Shown: positions 1-9,468 of the stretch, piece by piece
Layout of the letters: the number at the start of each line of letters is the position of its first letter
Position numbering within the stretch: the first letter of the stretch is position 1
NCBI RefSeq assembly: GCF_002260525.1
Contig: NZ_MRYI01000010.1
Span: 62,001-126,000 of the forward strand
From: Hahella sp. CCB-MM4
Lineage (GTDB): Bacteria > Pseudomonadota > Gammaproteobacteria > Pseudomonadales > Oleiphilaceae
Direction: 5' to 3'
DNA: 64,000 bases
Notes under the pieces: generated by a model
Database searches by the model: none
What the model saw: only the letters and a program-made list of their open reading frames with translations
Told to the model about the DNA's origin: nothing
Position numbers and translations under genes: made by a program

Positions 1-2
1 GG

Positions 3-3000
3 GCAATCTCGATGCCTGTGTCGGGATGGTCGAGTAACGGTGATTTTGAGCAGATTAATACCCGGGTAAATTTGCCTCCCGGTTGGTGGCCGGTGGCAGT
101 GCAGGGAGCGGACAGAAGTCTGGGAAGCTGGCTGGATCAGTGGACTCTGTGGGATGTTTTTCTCTGGCTGCTGATAGTGGCTGTATTTTGGCGGATGGAA
201 GGTCCTCTGGCAGGAAGCGCAGCACTGATCGGATTGGCGTTTGCCTACCATGAGACGGCTTCACCGATCTGGGTATGGCTCACAGTCTTGATTCCCCTGG
301 CCTTGCTTAGGGTCGTCAAGCATCCGATATGGAAAGTTGTGCTGAATATCTGGCGTTGGGGAGCGTTTCTGGGGGTTGTCGCCATTCTGTTGAATTACAG
401 CGTCGATCAGATACGCATGAGTATTTATCCGCAGCTGGAGCAGGCCGGAGAGATTCCGCAGCAGTATTTTGAAGAGCCGGAATATGATGTTTCCGGGGCA
501 GAGGGTGAAGCTCTACCATCCGTAAGCCAGCTGTACCAGGCACCCAAGGCAGAAAGTGCCATGGTGAAACAGAAAGTTGCACAAACCCCGCTGGACGAAC
601 CCTGGCAAACCGGGCCGGGGGTGCCGGACTGGCATTGGAATTCGATTCAGCTTGGCTGGAGTGGGGGGATTGCTGATGGGCAAGAGGTGACCTTGCTGGT
701 GCTTTCGCCTGCTCAAACCCGGTTGGCGCGAATCATTCATGTGGCTTTGCTTGGCGTTTTGCTTGCTTCATTGCTGGGGCATCGGCGGCGCCCGTCTGAT
801 CTTCTGCCGGGAGCTGCTGGTGGGAATGCTTCCTCTTCAGTATCGGTGATATTGGCTGTATCGCTGATAATTGGAGTGGGGGTGACGGGCGAGGCAAAGG
901 CAGATGGATTTCCGTCACCTGAGTTGTTGGGCGAGTTGAAGGCGAGGCTTACAGAAGCGCCGGTCTGTATGCCTCAATGTGCTGATTTGAATAGTGTTGA
1001 GTTAGTGCTGGATGGATATAGTCTGACCATTTCCATGGAACTAAGTGTGATGGATGAGGTGGTGGTGCCCGTGCCTGCTAAGGCAGGTTACTGGGTGCCT
1101 CAGCGAGTATTCCTGGATGGACGTGAGGTCAAATATGCCACGACGCTGGGAGGGCTTCCCGGTCAATCCGGCGGTGGTGTGGGAAACTGGTCGCTCTCAG
1201 TGGGACCGGGTGTGCATGAGGTGGTGCTTGAAGGAGGGGTTCGGGAAAAGGATCAGTTTAAATTGTTTTTCCCACTGCAGCCCAAGAAGTTTTCCAGTCA
1301 GATATCGGATTGGGTGGTGAGCGGTGCCAATGAGCAGGGGATGCAGGGGGCGGAGCTCGGGTTCGAACGAACCTCTGTCAGTCAGCGCAGGGCGGACAGT
1401 CGTCAGTCCTTGTTCCAAGAGGCTGCCCCGGCATTTGTCCGGTTGGAGAGGACCATCGAGCTGGGAGTGCAGTGGCGGGTGAGAACCCGGGTAATACGTT
1501 TAGCGCCGTTACGAGGGGCTATTTCGATGTCGGTGCCATTGCTGCCGGGGGAGAATGTGCTTAAAGGCGATGCTTCGGCGAAGGACGGGTATGCGCAATT
1601 TACTTTGCCGGACCTCTCCCGGCAGTTGGAATGGGAGTCTGCGCTGTCGACGATTGATCGCATTGATCTGGTGGCGCCCTCCAATGTGCCCTGGACTGAA
1701 CATTGGGAGGTGTTTGTCAGTCCTCACTGGCGGGTCAATTACTCAGGGGTTGCACCGTATCAGATTGTGTCAAACGGGGTATGGCAACCGCGTTGGCAGC
1801 CACGTCCAGGGGATTCGGTGCTGTTGGAGGTAAGTAAGCCGATGCCGGTGGCTGGTCAGTTGTTGACGATTGATCGGGTGGATTTGCGTCAGGAAATTGG
1901 AGGGAAGTCGAAAAATCTGAATATGGATATTCTGATTCGAAGCTCCAAGAGTCAGCGATTTCGGTTTGAGTTGCCTGTGGGAGGTGAGCTTCAGAGTGTT
2001 CGGTTAAATGGCCAGGAAATTCCGCGCGGTAATCTGTCAGAAGAGGTGGATGTCGTGCTTGGTTATGGGGCGCAAAATCTACAGGTAAATTGGACGATGC
2101 CTGTACATGAGAGTGGCTGGCAGTACTTTACACCGAATCTGCAACTGCCGGTCTCCGCCAGCAATATCAATTTAACGTCAGTATTGCCGGGTCCTGTATG
2201 GCCGGTATGGACAGAAGGGCCGGAGATCGGGCCGGCCGTATTGTTTTGGGGAGTTTTGGTCGTGACTTTGGCCGTCGCCTATTTTCTGGGCGGGCACGAG
2301 GGAAATCCCCTGGGACGTGGGGCATGGTTAATATTGGCTTTGGGTGCAACGCTGGGGTGGGTGCAGGGATTGCTGATCCTGGTGGTGTGGTTTTATTCGC
2401 TGAACTATCGAGCACAGATGGTTCAGTCCAGAGGTAAATGGATTCGCCGTGGGTATCAGGTGTGGCTGGTGCTGTTGACCATTGCTGCGCTGGGATGGGT
2501 CATTGGGAGCATTCCGCAAGGACTGATAGGTCAACCGATTGACTATGTTGCCGGTAATGGCTCCAGCATGAGAGTGATGCATTGGTACACAGATGTAGTG
2601 GATGGTCGTTTGCCTGAGGCGTGGGTGGTTGCTGTGCCGGTGATGTTCTATCGGGTGGCGATACTACTTTGGGCGCTGTGGTTGGCTTTTGCCATGCTTA
2701 AATGGCTGCAATGGGGGTGGGGAAGGTTCAGTGAGCCGGTACCGAACGGGGATAGCCTTGAGCATGTTCAGGATGAAGGCGACTTTGAGCGATTGTCTGA
2801 AGAGGGGGTATCCGACACCGAGGATTCCGCTCAGGGGATGGCCAATAGTGGAGTAGGTATTAGTGAGGTAGATAGTAGTGAGGTAGATGGTAGTGAGGTA
2901 GATGGTAGTGAGGTAGATGGTAGTGAGGTAGATGGTAGTGAGGTAGATAGTAATGAGGCAACCCTCAGTGAAGTAGATGGTGATGAGGTGATCAAAAGTG

Positions 3001-3200
3001 AGATGGATCATCGCGAAGCAAGCCATGACGAGGATATGCCGGCACATGACGAAAATGGAGCTGAAGAAAAGAGAGGGGGTGGGCCGGATGCCGATGAATC
3101 CGTGTCCGGAGCCAGTGAGTCCGAAGGAGATGATAAGTCCGATTCGGATGATACAAATTCGGACGATTCAATTTCGGATGATGCAGAGAGGGATCGGTAA
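3..3200 (+). CDS. large conserved-hypothetical membrane protein, 5' end outside window
   Basis: I do not recognise the family. The frame is open to the window edge; the first ATG is at 12, so the gene is probably truncated here (at least 1062 residues from that ATG). Counting from it, hydrophobic segments lie near residues 44-128, 233-250 and 272-292. A large, probably periplasmic region of about 440 residues follows (roughly 300-735). Four more hydrophobic stretches lie near 738-757, 767-798, 814-837 and 872-903. The last 155 residues are a strongly acidic Ser/Asp/Glu tail, which includes a 15-bp repeat encoding SEVDG. By topology the tail should be cytoplasmic if the last segment exits inward. 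No catalytic motif was seen. Function unknown. Confidence 0.75.
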   Translation, partial: AISMPVSGWSSNGDFEQINTRVNLPPGWWPVAVQGADRSLGSWLDQWTLWDVFLWLLIVAVFWRMEGPLAGSAALIGLAFAYHETASPIWVWLTVLIPLALLRVVKHPIWKVVLNIWRWGAFLGVVAILLNYSVDQIRMSIYPQLEQAGEIPQQYFEEPEYDVSGAEGEALPSVSQLYQAPKAESAMVKQKVAQTPLDEPWQTGPGVPDWHWNSIQLGWSGGIADGQEVTLLVLSPAQTRLARIIHVALLGVLLASLLGHRRRPSDLLPGAAGGNASSSVSVILAVSLIIGVGVTGEAKADGFPSPELLGELKARLTEAPVCMPQCADLNSVELVLDGYSLTISMELSVMDEVVVPVPAKAGYWVPQRVFLDGREVKYATTLGGLPGQSGGGVGNWSLSVGPGVHEVVLEGGVREKDQFKLFFPLQPKKFSSQISDWVVSGANEQGMQGAELGFERTSVSQRRADSRQSLFQEAAPAFVRLERTIELGVQWRVRTRVIRLAPLRGAISMSVPLLPGENVLKGDASAKDGYAQFTLPDLSRQLEWESALSTIDRIDLVAPSNVPWTEHWEVFVSPHWRVNYSGVAPYQIVSNGVWQPRWQPRPGDSVLLEVSKPMPVAGQLLTIDRVDLRQEIGGKSKNLNMDILIRSSKSQRFRFELPVGGELQSVRLNGQEIPRGNLSEEVDVVLGYGAQNLQVNWTMPVHESGWQYFTPNLQLPVSASNINLTSVLPGPVWPVWTEGPEIGPAVLFWGVLVVTLAVAYFLGGHEGNPLGRGAWLILALGATLGWVQGLLILVVWFYSLNYRAQMVQSRGKWIRRGYQVWLVLLTIAALGWVIGSIPQGLIGQPIDYVAGNGSSMRVMHWYTDVVDGRLPEAWVVAVPVMFYRVAILLWALWLAFAMLKWLQWGWGRFSEPVPNGDSLEHVQDEGDFERLSEEGVSDTEDSAQGMANSGVGISEVDSSEVDGSEVDGSEVDGSEVDGSEVDSNEATLSEVDGDEVIKSEMDHREASHDEDMPAHDENGAEEKRGGGPDADESVSGASESEGDDKSDSDDTNSDDSISDDAERDR
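2862..2996 (+). repeat. 15-bp in-frame tandem repeat encoding SEVDG
   Basis: Six nearly identical 15-bp units (consensus agtgaggtagatggt) run from 2862 to 2951. Three degenerate units follow to 2996. They encode repeated Ser-Glu-Val-Asp-Gly/Ser in the acidic tail of the large membrane protein. The near identity of the units implies recent expansion. Confidence 0.95.
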
Positions 3201-3357
3201 GCTTCTGGCGTTCATCCTGTCGGGTGGTTAAACTGAGCGCCATTTGTTGCATGGATGGGGCCTTTTGCATGTAAGGGCTCTGATTTGTGGTCAGAGGCTA
3301 AATGGAAAGTGGGGTGTCGCGTTGCTTTCCTGTCGGTGATACGTGGTAGTGATATAA

Positions 3358-4662
3358 ATGAAGAAAGAACAGTTTAACCAGGAATTATTAGCATTTCTTG
3401 ATGCTTCCCCAACACCGTTTCATGCGGTGGCTACCATGGCTGAGCATCTGGAGGCGGCCGGATTCCGGCGTTTGGAGGAGTCTCACGAATGGTCGCTGAA
3501 GCCGGGCGGTCGGTACTATGTGATCCGCAACGGCTCTTCCATTGTGGCGTTTTCGGGCATCAAGACGCCTATGGAGCTGACGGGTGTCAGGCTGTTTGGC
3601 GCTCATACTGACAGCCCCTGCCTGAAGCTGAAGCCTCAACCGGAGATTCATCGTAAGGGCTTTTATCAGTTGGGTGTTGAAGTCTATGGCGGTGCATTGC
3701 TCAACCCATGGTTTGACCGGGATTTGTCTATTGCGGGTCGGGTTACCTGTCAGAGTTCTGACGGCAGTATCTGTAACCTGCTGGTTAATTGGAAGCGCCC
3801 TGTCGCCACAATACCCAGTCTCGCCATTCACCTGGATCGTGAGGTAAATAGCAGTCGCTCTATCAATCCGCAAACCCAACTGCCTCCTGTTGTCATGCAG
3901 GTTGAAGATAGTCAGAAAAAGGATTTCCGGGAGCAGTTGCTCGAGCGTGTCAAAGCGGAGCATGAAGGCACGGATGTGGTTAGAGTGCTGGATTTTGAGC
4001 TCTGTCTGTACGATGTCCAGGGTGCGAGTCTGGTAGGAATGAGTGACCAATTCATCACTTCTGCACGCCTGGATAACCTTTTGAGTTGCTACACGGGATT
4101 GCAGGCGCTACTGAACAGTAACGGGGAGTACCCGTGCATCCTGGTGTGCAATGACCATGAGGAAGTCGGCAGCACCTCGGCCGAAGGAGCATCAGGGCCG
4201 TTTTTGAGGTCTCTGCTGTTGCGTCTGACTGAAGAAGAAGGCCGTTTGGGGCAGACCCTGAGTCGCTCACTGATGTTCTCTGCCGATAATGCCCACGGTA
4301 TCCATCCCAATTATATGGACAAGCATGATGATAACCATGGTCCGATTCTGAACCAGGGGCCGGTGATCAAGATCAACGCCAATCAGCGCTATGCCACCAA
4401 CAGCGTTACCAGTAGTTTCTATCGTCAGTTAAGCGAGCAGCTGGATTTGCCTTATCAGGTGTTTGTGGTGCGCACTGACATGGCATGTGGCAGCACAATT
4501 GGGCCGCTGACTGCGGCAGAGTTGGGAGTGAAGACCCTGGATATAGGCGCTCCCCAGTGGGCAATGCACTCCATTCGTGAACTGTGCGGAACGGAAGATG
4601 CTTACCATCTGTTCAAAGTGACCCAGGCGTTCTTCAATACCGAAAAACTGCCGGTTGTCTGA
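3358..4662 (+). CDS. apeB: M18 family aspartyl-type aminopeptidase
   Basis: A cytosolic, zinc-dependent aminopeptidase that removes N-terminal residues during peptide turnover. At 434 residues it has the usual length of the bacterial M18 family. Expected metal and active-site motifs are present: GAHTDSPCLK near residue 81, CNDHEEVGS near 263, SADNAHGIHPN near 307 and APQWAMHSIRE near the C-terminus. The N-terminal LLAFLDASPTPFHAV is the typical M18 opening. It starts at an ATG and stands alone, 157 bases after the preceding gene and followed by a hairpin at 4707-4726. No odd features. Confidence 0.93.
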   Translation: MKKEQFNQELLAFLDASPTPFHAVATMAEHLEAAGFRRLEESHEWSLKPGGRYYVIRNGSSIVAFSGIKTPMELTGVRLFGAHTDSPCLKLKPQPEIHRKGFYQLGVEVYGGALLNPWFDRDLSIAGRVTCQSSDGSICNLLVNWKRPVATIPSLAIHLDREVNSSRSINPQTQLPPVVMQVEDSQKKDFREQLLERVKAEHEGTDVVRVLDFELCLYDVQGASLVGMSDQFITSARLDNLLSCYTGLQALLNSNGEYPCILVCNDHEEVGSTSAEGASGPFLRSLLLRLTEEEGRLGQTLSRSLMFSADNAHGIHPNYMDKHDDNHGPILNQGPVIKINANQRYATNSVTSSFYRQLSEQLDLPYQVFVVRTDMACGSTIGPLTAAELGVKTLDIGAPQWAMHSIRELCGTEDAYHLFKVTQAFFNTEKLPVV

Positions 4663-4706
4663 TGGGCGGCTGGTGATTTTCTATCAGGAGTGATTGGTTT
4701 GTCATA

Positions 4707-4731
4707 GGGCGCTCATTGTAGCGCCCTTCTG
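4707..4731 (+). terminator. hairpin after apeB
   Basis: A perfect 7-bp GC-rich stem (GGGCGCT at 4707-4713, AGCGCCC at 4720-4726) with a 6-nt loop is followed by a short, interrupted T-rich stretch. It lies 45 bases after the apeB stop. A Rho-independent terminator is likely, but the T tract is weak. Confidence 0.55.
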
Positions 4732-4790
4732 TTATCCGGCCTGTTAAACGATCTCAACTTCTGTGTTGCAGATCCCTTATGTTGCGTGGC

Positions 4791-4844
4791 GTAGTAGGGC
4801 TGTTTTATGTGGTGGGAGTGTTTTATGTAGTAGGGCTGTTTTAT
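4791..4844. repeat. three 18-bp tandem units in the apeB-tRNA gap
   Basis: Units at 4791-4808, 4809-4826 and 4827-4844. The outer two are identical (gtagtagggctgttttat) and the middle one differs at three positions. It lies in non-coding DNA. No function is visible. Confidence 0.9.
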
Positions 4845-4956
4845 CAGGGTAAGCTTAAGGCTGGTCATCAGCGGCATATATGCTGCCAATCGAGACTTTT
4901 GCCCAAAAATAAGAAATTTGATCAGGATTGGAAAAAGAGAAGAACCAGAAAAGAAG

Positions 4957-5033
4957 TGGTCGGGGTAGAGAGATTCGAACTCCCGACATCCTGCTCCCAA
5001 AGCAGGCGCGCTACCAGACTGCGCTATACCCCG
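4957..5033 (-). tRNA. tRNA-Pro (anticodon TGG)
   Basis: The reverse complement folds as a full cloverleaf of 77 nt. The acceptor stem CGGGGTA pairs with TACCCCG, the anticodon loop is TTTGGGA with TGG, and the T loop is TTCGAAT. The 3' CCA is encoded. It lies 7 bases from tRNA-Asn on the same strand, so the two are probably one transcript. Confidence 0.97.
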
Positions 5034-5040
5034 TGAAAAA

Positions 5041-5116
5041 TGGCTCCCCGAGCTGGACTCGAACCAGCGACCCAATGATTAACAGTCATTTGCTCTACCA
5101 ACTGAGCTATCAGGGA
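5041..5116 (-). tRNA. tRNA-Asn (anticodon GTT)
   Basis: A 76-nt cloverleaf on the minus strand. The acceptor stem TCCCTGA pairs with TCGGGGA (one T-G pair), the anticodon loop is CTGTTAA with GTT, the T loop is TTCGAGT, and CCA is encoded. First gene of the Asn-Pro pair. Confidence 0.97.
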
Positions 5117-5136
5117 ACGTCAATTTTGAGGCCGGA

Positions 5137-5165
5137 ATAATAATGATTTGGACTAATCCCGTCAA
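5137..5165 (-). promoter_or_regulatory. sigma70-type promoter for the tRNA-Asn/tRNA-Pro unit
   Basis: On the minus strand, TTGACG (5165-5160) is followed after exactly 17 bases by TATTAT (5142-5137). Both hexamers are close to consensus. The -10 ends 20 bases upstream of the first tRNA base. Confidence 0.8.
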
Positions 5166-5309
5166 CCTTTTCTATGCTTAATTTAATAATGAGATATTAT
5201 TTTTTGGCCAAATGGCGCTTCGAAATCTCATGTGCTGAGGTTAAGTGGTTGAAAAATAGTCTCTTTTTGACCATTACGGGATGCTTCCCAAGGCTGCGGA
5301 GGGCTCGAC

Positions 5310-6215
5310 ATGGACATAAATACCATTCTGGTGGTGATGGATCCCACAAAAACCGAACAGGCGATTGTTGGTCGTTGTATGAATATCGCCAAAGCTTTTG
5401 ACGCCCGGGTTGAACTATTCGAGGCGGAATTCAGAACGGCGCTGGAATCCAGCTATCCATTTGATACCCATGCTCTTCAGCAGGCCAGAGAGGCATATTT
5501 GTCCAAACGTCGGCGTGTTCTTGAAGAGGTTGCCGCCCAATTTGCTTCCGGCGGCGTGCAGGCATCCGTCCATGTGTGTTGGGAGCGGCCCTTGTATTCG
5601 GCTATCCTGGAGCGGGCTGGCGAGATTGATGCAGATCTTATCGTCAAAGCCACTCACCATCACTCGTTACTGAATCGTGCTCTGTTTACCAATACTGATT
5701 GGCACTTGATTCGGGAAGCGGATGTTCCCCTATGGTTTGTCAGGGAAGAGCATGAATGGGGTAGTCATCTTGAGTTGATGGCAGCGGTGGACCCTCTGTC
5801 GTTCAGCGAAGGCGTGGAGAAACTGAATCCAAAAATCCTGACGTTGGCACATCAGATCTCCTCCAATCTTCCTTCAACTCTCTCAGTAGGTCATGCCTAC
5901 GAGCCTATTCCTACCGGGATGTTGCTGGAATTTGATACGGTGGTGTCCGACTATGAAAGCTACCGGGACCAGGTTCAGGCCGAACACCAGCAGGCTTTGG
6001 ATCGTCTGTTGGAAGAGTATGTAGAACCTACCACACAGGTGTATTTTGAAGAAGGAGCCCCAGACCGGTTCCTACCGGACTGTGTGAACCGGGAGGGAAT
6101 CGATATCCTGGTGATGGGAGCGGTGAGCCGGGATGGATTCGACCGGCTCTTTATCGGCAGCACAGCTGAGCGCGTGCTGGAGCATATTCAATGTGATGTT
6201 GTCGTGGTGAAATAG
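5310..6215 (+). CDS. uspE: tandem-domain universal stress protein, UspE-like
   Basis: A cytosolic stress protein with two UspA-type domains (about residues 1-150 and 155-301), the layout of UspE. The second domain ends with the nucleotide-binding pattern G-x2-x-G-x9-GST (GAVSRDGFDRLFIGSTAE, near residue 270). The first domain lacks that signature, which is common in UspE. The length of 301 residues fits the family (about 300-316). The ATG is preceded by a GGAGGG-like ribosome site (ctgcggagggctcgac). It is monocistronic and convergent with the chemoreceptor gene, whose stop is only 9 bases away. UspE is linked in the literature to motility and stress resistance; that role is inferred here. 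Confidence 0.88.
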   Translation: MDINTILVVMDPTKTEQAIVGRCMNIAKAFDARVELFEAEFRTALESSYPFDTHALQQAREAYLSKRRRVLEEVAAQFASGGVQASVHVCWERPLYSAILERAGEIDADLIVKATHHHSLLNRALFTNTDWHLIREADVPLWFVREEHEWGSHLELMAAVDPLSFSEGVEKLNPKILTLAHQISSNLPSTLSVGHAYEPIPTGMLLEFDTVVSDYESYRDQVQAEHQQALDRLLEEYVEPTTQVYFEEGAPDRFLPDCVNREGIDILVMGAVSRDGFDRLFIGSTAERVLEHIQCDVVVVK

Positions 6216-6224
6216 ACGACTGTT

Positions 6225-8171
6225 TCAGGTTTTAAACCTGGATACATTGGTCTCCAGCTGACCCGCCAGCTGATTGATGTTGGAGCTGTTCTCCGATGTG
6301 GTGTTGACTTGTTTCCAGCTCTCTTCGAGCAGCTCTTCAAGCGTATGCATGCTGTTGGCGATGCCTTCTGCGTGCTTGGCCTGTTCTTCAGTTGTCTGGG
6401 CAACCTGTTCAATCAATGAGGTCGCGTTACCTATCTGATCATTGGTATTGGTCACCGACGTTCCCAGTTGCTGAATCTGGTTCAGGCTGTCCTGGGTCAT
6501 TTCATTGCTCTGAGTCATCATGCTGGCGGCCTGCTGGGCATCCTTCTGCAATTCCTCCATGATCACCCTGATTTCGTCGGTGGAATCCCGGGTCCGCATA
6601 GCGAGCTGCCTGACTTCATCGGCAACGACAGCGAAACCTCTGCCATGGTCACCGGCGCGTGCTGCTTCGATGGCGGCGTTCAATGCCAGTAGGTTGGTTT
6701 GTTCCGCAATACTGTTGATTACCTGGAGAACCTCAGAGATTTTGGCACTGCTGCTGGCAAGTCTTTCCATCGTCGAGGCTGACATCTGCATCTGGTCTGC
6801 CAGACGGTTAAGCATGGTGGTGTTGTTGTGTAGCAGGCTCTGGCCTTCGCTGGACTCGCTGGCAATAGAGTTGGCTATTTCCCGCAGCCTTGCGGTCTGT
6901 TCAGCAATGTCGCGGAAACTGTGTGAAATGATTTCCGTCGCGGTCACCACCGTCTGGAACTCTGCCTGCTGGCGCTTGAGGCTGGCTTCTCCCTGAGAGG
7001 CGGCATTTTGCAGCTGATGGGAGGATTCCCCGAGATCAGAGGTTGTGGCATTGATGCCGGTGCAAATGTTCCGAATCAATTCTACGAACCGGTTGAACGC
7101 ATCGGAGAGGCGTCCCAGTTCATCTGTTCCCACATAATTCAGACGTTTGGTCAGGTCACCACCGCCCTGGGCGATGTCTTCCATGGTGTGTACCACGGCC
7201 TTGATAGGGCTGGTAATGAAGCGCGACACAATCAGGGTCAGTACAACGGCAATAACGATAATGGCGATTGAGAAAATCATGATGGTGGCAATTTCGTTGG
7301 TCAGCGAGTTTTTGATCGTGCTGCTGGCCTCACTCAAATCGCCCCATATCATTTCCTGCTCGTTGGCCACATCTGCCAGCACCTGCTGGGTCAGCGGGGT
7401 GATTTGCTGCTGCAGGGTGTCCTGTTGTTGCCTGACTAACTCGAACACTCTCTTGGAGTCTGTTGCCAGTTCTGAGAGATTGGTGTCAATTTGCTTGATC
7501 CAGCGTACATGTTCTTCTTTGCGCAGTCTGTCTTGTAAATCAATGACAGCATTTTGCGCACCATACAGCTCCATCAGGTAGGCATCTATCGACGTGGGGG
7601 ACTGAGAGCGGACAAAGGCATTCAGGTTAATAATGGCTGCCTGAATGTGATTGCTGATCTGTATGGTCCACTGAATCAGGACCTGATCCACAGATGGATT
7701 CAATGTGGCACGAATGTTATCGCTGTATTCAAGTGTCTGGGGAATGATCTGATCCTGGATCTTCTGTATGCGTTCCCGAAGATCATGATCGTTAGGAGTA
7801 AGAGTGTTGACGAAAAGTGAATCGAGCTTGTTACTGGCATCAGCAATGGATTGATGCTTGTCCAGGGCGACAAAGTTCTCATCTGAAAATAGTGTTTTGG
7901 CCTGTTTGCTGAGATCCGTATATTCCTGCAACAGAGCCGGGGTCGGTTGTTTGAGGTAGCGCTCGATAAGGTTAGCCCGGGACAGAACATTCGTGGTCAG
8001 AGAGCTGGAGAGCCGTGCGCTGGGCTCAATCACTTTGGCAAAATGCTCGGCTTTGGAGTTTATGTCCTGCAGAGTCCATGTCACGATAAAACTGTGGACA
8101 AGAACCAACACCAGAATTATTGCAGGTACCAGACTGAGCTTGAAAATCAGGGAGATATTGTTTAACCGCAT
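6225..8171 (-). CDS. methyl-accepting chemotaxis protein
   Basis: An inner-membrane chemoreceptor of 648 residues. A transmembrane segment lies near residues 8-30 and an all-helical periplasmic sensor region of about 260 residues follows. A second transmembrane segment is near 293-316, then a HAMP domain (about 317-370) and the cytoplasmic signalling domain with the conserved hairpin tip near 484-524 ([20 protein letters not shown] and onwards). The ligand cannot be inferred. It lies downstream of an unknown exported-protein gene on the same strand, with a 107-base gap that contains a tandem repeat. No CheW-binding C-terminal pentapeptide for CheR is seen; it ends SRFKT. Confidence 0.95.
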   Translation of the reverse strand: MRLNNISLIFKLSLVPAIILVLVLVHSFIVTWTLQDINSKAEHFAKVIEPSARLSSSLTTNVLSRANLIERYLKQPTPALLQEYTDLSKQAKTLFSDENFVALDKHQSIADASNKLDSLFVNTLTPNDHDLRERIQKIQDQIIPQTLEYSDNIRATLNPSVDQVLIQWTIQISNHIQAAIINLNAFVRSQSPTSIDAYLMELYGAQNAVIDLQDRLRKEEHVRWIKQIDTNLSELATDSKRVFELVRQQQDTLQQQITPLTQQVLADVANEQEMIWGDLSEASSTIKNSLTNEIATIMIFSIAIIVIAVVLTLIVSRFITSPIKAVVHTMEDIAQGGGDLTKRLNYVGTDELGRLSDAFNRFVELIRNICTGINATTSDLGESSHQLQNAASQGEASLKRQQAEFQTVVTATEIISHSFRDIAEQTARLREIANSIASESSEGQSLLHNNTTMLNRLADQMQMSASTMERLASSSAKISEVLQVINSIAEQTNLLALNAAIEAARAGDHGRGFAVVADEVRQLAMRTRDSTDEIRVIMEELQKDAQQAASMMTQSNEMTQDSLNQIQQLGTSVTNTNDQIGNATSLIEQVAQTTEEQAKHAEGIANSMHTLEELLEESWKQVNTTSENSSNINQLAGQLETNVSRFKT

Positions 8172-8212
8172 ATTGAGGCCCGGTGAAGTCGCTGGTTAGA
8201 GTTCATGGCTTG

Positions 8213-8282
8213 GCGTAGTTATTGATATAGTAATTAGCGTAGTTATTGATATAGTAATTAGCATAGTTATTGACATAGCTAA
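8213..8282. repeat. three 24-bp tandem units overlapping a stop codon
   Basis: Units begin at 8213, 8237 and 8261. The first two are identical over 24 bases; the third has changes and is cut short. The array fills the gap after the 8279-9208 gene and overlaps its stop codon (8279-8281). Confidence 0.92.
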
Positions 8283-9208
8283 CTGGCCGTACTGGAAAGG
8301 TTCAGCAAAAGATCGTGAATGACCCTGGCTTGGGAATACAGGTCGTTCAACGAAGCTGCCCCCGGTTTTTCAGCTGCAGGGGCGGCTGAGGTAATCGACA
8401 AGGCCGTTTTCATTCGGTGTAAATCTGCCAGTGTGGTGCGTGCCGTGTCGTAAATATCCGTGACCTGAAGTTCGCCGGTGCGGGGTGAGCCGGGGATGAT
8501 CGCCTCGGTCCCCAGAATCCGCTGCAGGCGCCCCAGAAGATGCATGTCCTGGTACATGACCAGCAATACGTCTCTGACAGTTTTGTCCTGCACCTGGACA
8601 GAACTGGCAGAGGGAATCTTTAGACCTTTATTTTCTGCGATCAGACGAATTTCCTTTTCAATTCTGCGAACCTGCTGAAGGGTGTCGGCGAGATCCGGAG
8701 GAGGCACCAGGAACGCCAATCGATTGGTCAGCAACCACAGGTTCTGGTACGCATCAGCGGCCGTTTTGCCCAGCGGGCGTTCCACTTCGAAGGTGGCGGG
8801 GTCGATATTATTGTTGGTAAGTTCTTTATCCAGGGCGTCGGAAGCTTCAGTTAACAGATCCAGAACATCTTTCGGGCGCAGCGTCTTGAATGGCAGTTCC
8901 TTGTCTTCAAGATTACTGTTTGGGTTCAGTCGCTTTATCTGGTCGTAGACATCCAGAGACTTGGCATAGAGGTGTATCGGCAGCTTATCCAGAAAAATGG
9001 GGGGATCAATATCGCTGACCGATTTACCTTTGGCTTTGGTCAGTGCCACCACTTTCTGGTTCATGGTTTCACTAAGCTGAAACAGATGATTGTTATTGAC
9101 GATCGCGGCATAAGACTGTGATGCCGTCAGAAGTGCCCATATTCCTATCAGGCGGGTAATGGAAACCAAATCCCTGGACCAAAATTTCAACGTACTGGTC
9201 ATAGGCAT
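8279..9208 (-). CDS. exported protein of unknown function
   Basis: I do not recognise the family. It has 309 residues, with a basic N-terminus and a hydrophobic stretch ending ASQSYA near residue 35, which looks like a Sec signal peptide; the mature protein would be periplasmic. The rest is helix-rich and hydrophilic with no Cys-rich or catalytic motif. Two starts are possible, at 9208 and 6 bases downstream (9202). It lies upstream of the chemoreceptor gene on the same strand, so a sensory partner role is possible but unsupported by anything except position. Confidence 0.7.
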   Translation of the reverse strand: MPMTSTLKFWSRDLVSITRLIGIWALLTASQSYAAIVNNNHLFQLSETMNQKVVALTKAKGKSVSDIDPPIFLDKLPIHLYAKSLDVYDQIKRLNPNSNLEDKELPFKTLRPKDVLDLLTEASDALDKELTNNNIDPATFEVERPLGKTAADAYQNLWLLTNRLAFLVPPPDLADTLQQVRRIEKEIRLIAENKGLKIPSASSVQVQDKTVRDVLLVMYQDMHLLGRLQRILGTEAIIPGSPRTGELQVTDIYDTARTTLADLHRMKTALSITSAAPAAEKPGAASLNDLYSQARVIHDLLLNLSSTAS

Positions 9209-9468
9209 AAGACTCTCGACAACAGAGTGGTTGCTTAATTTTTAGTCTAGACGCTATTGAGGGTTCCACAATCAGTAGTTTTGCAGACGCCGAAAGGTCT
9301 AGATGTTGTGAGTAAATTAACTCTATGCCTGTGTGCAAAAAGACGTTTCTTATAGGTATGCACAAGGCCTTTTGAGGCTTCATCAGGCACCTCTTCCGAC
9401 CCCGTAAATATCTAATTTAATTCACTGTTTTATAAACCAGTATAGTTGAATATTCAGATGCGCAAATA

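Noticed and set aside
3388-4050. Long open frame antisense to apeB
   Set aside because: Entirely inside apeB; no motifs and no ribosome site.
4713-5140. Open frames running through the tRNA-Pro/tRNA-Asn pair on both strands
   Set aside because: They translate tRNA sequence, which explains their apparent quality.
9425-9440. LexA-like box CTGT-N8-CCAG
   Set aside because: One mismatch in the second arm and over 200 bases from any start; too weak to call.
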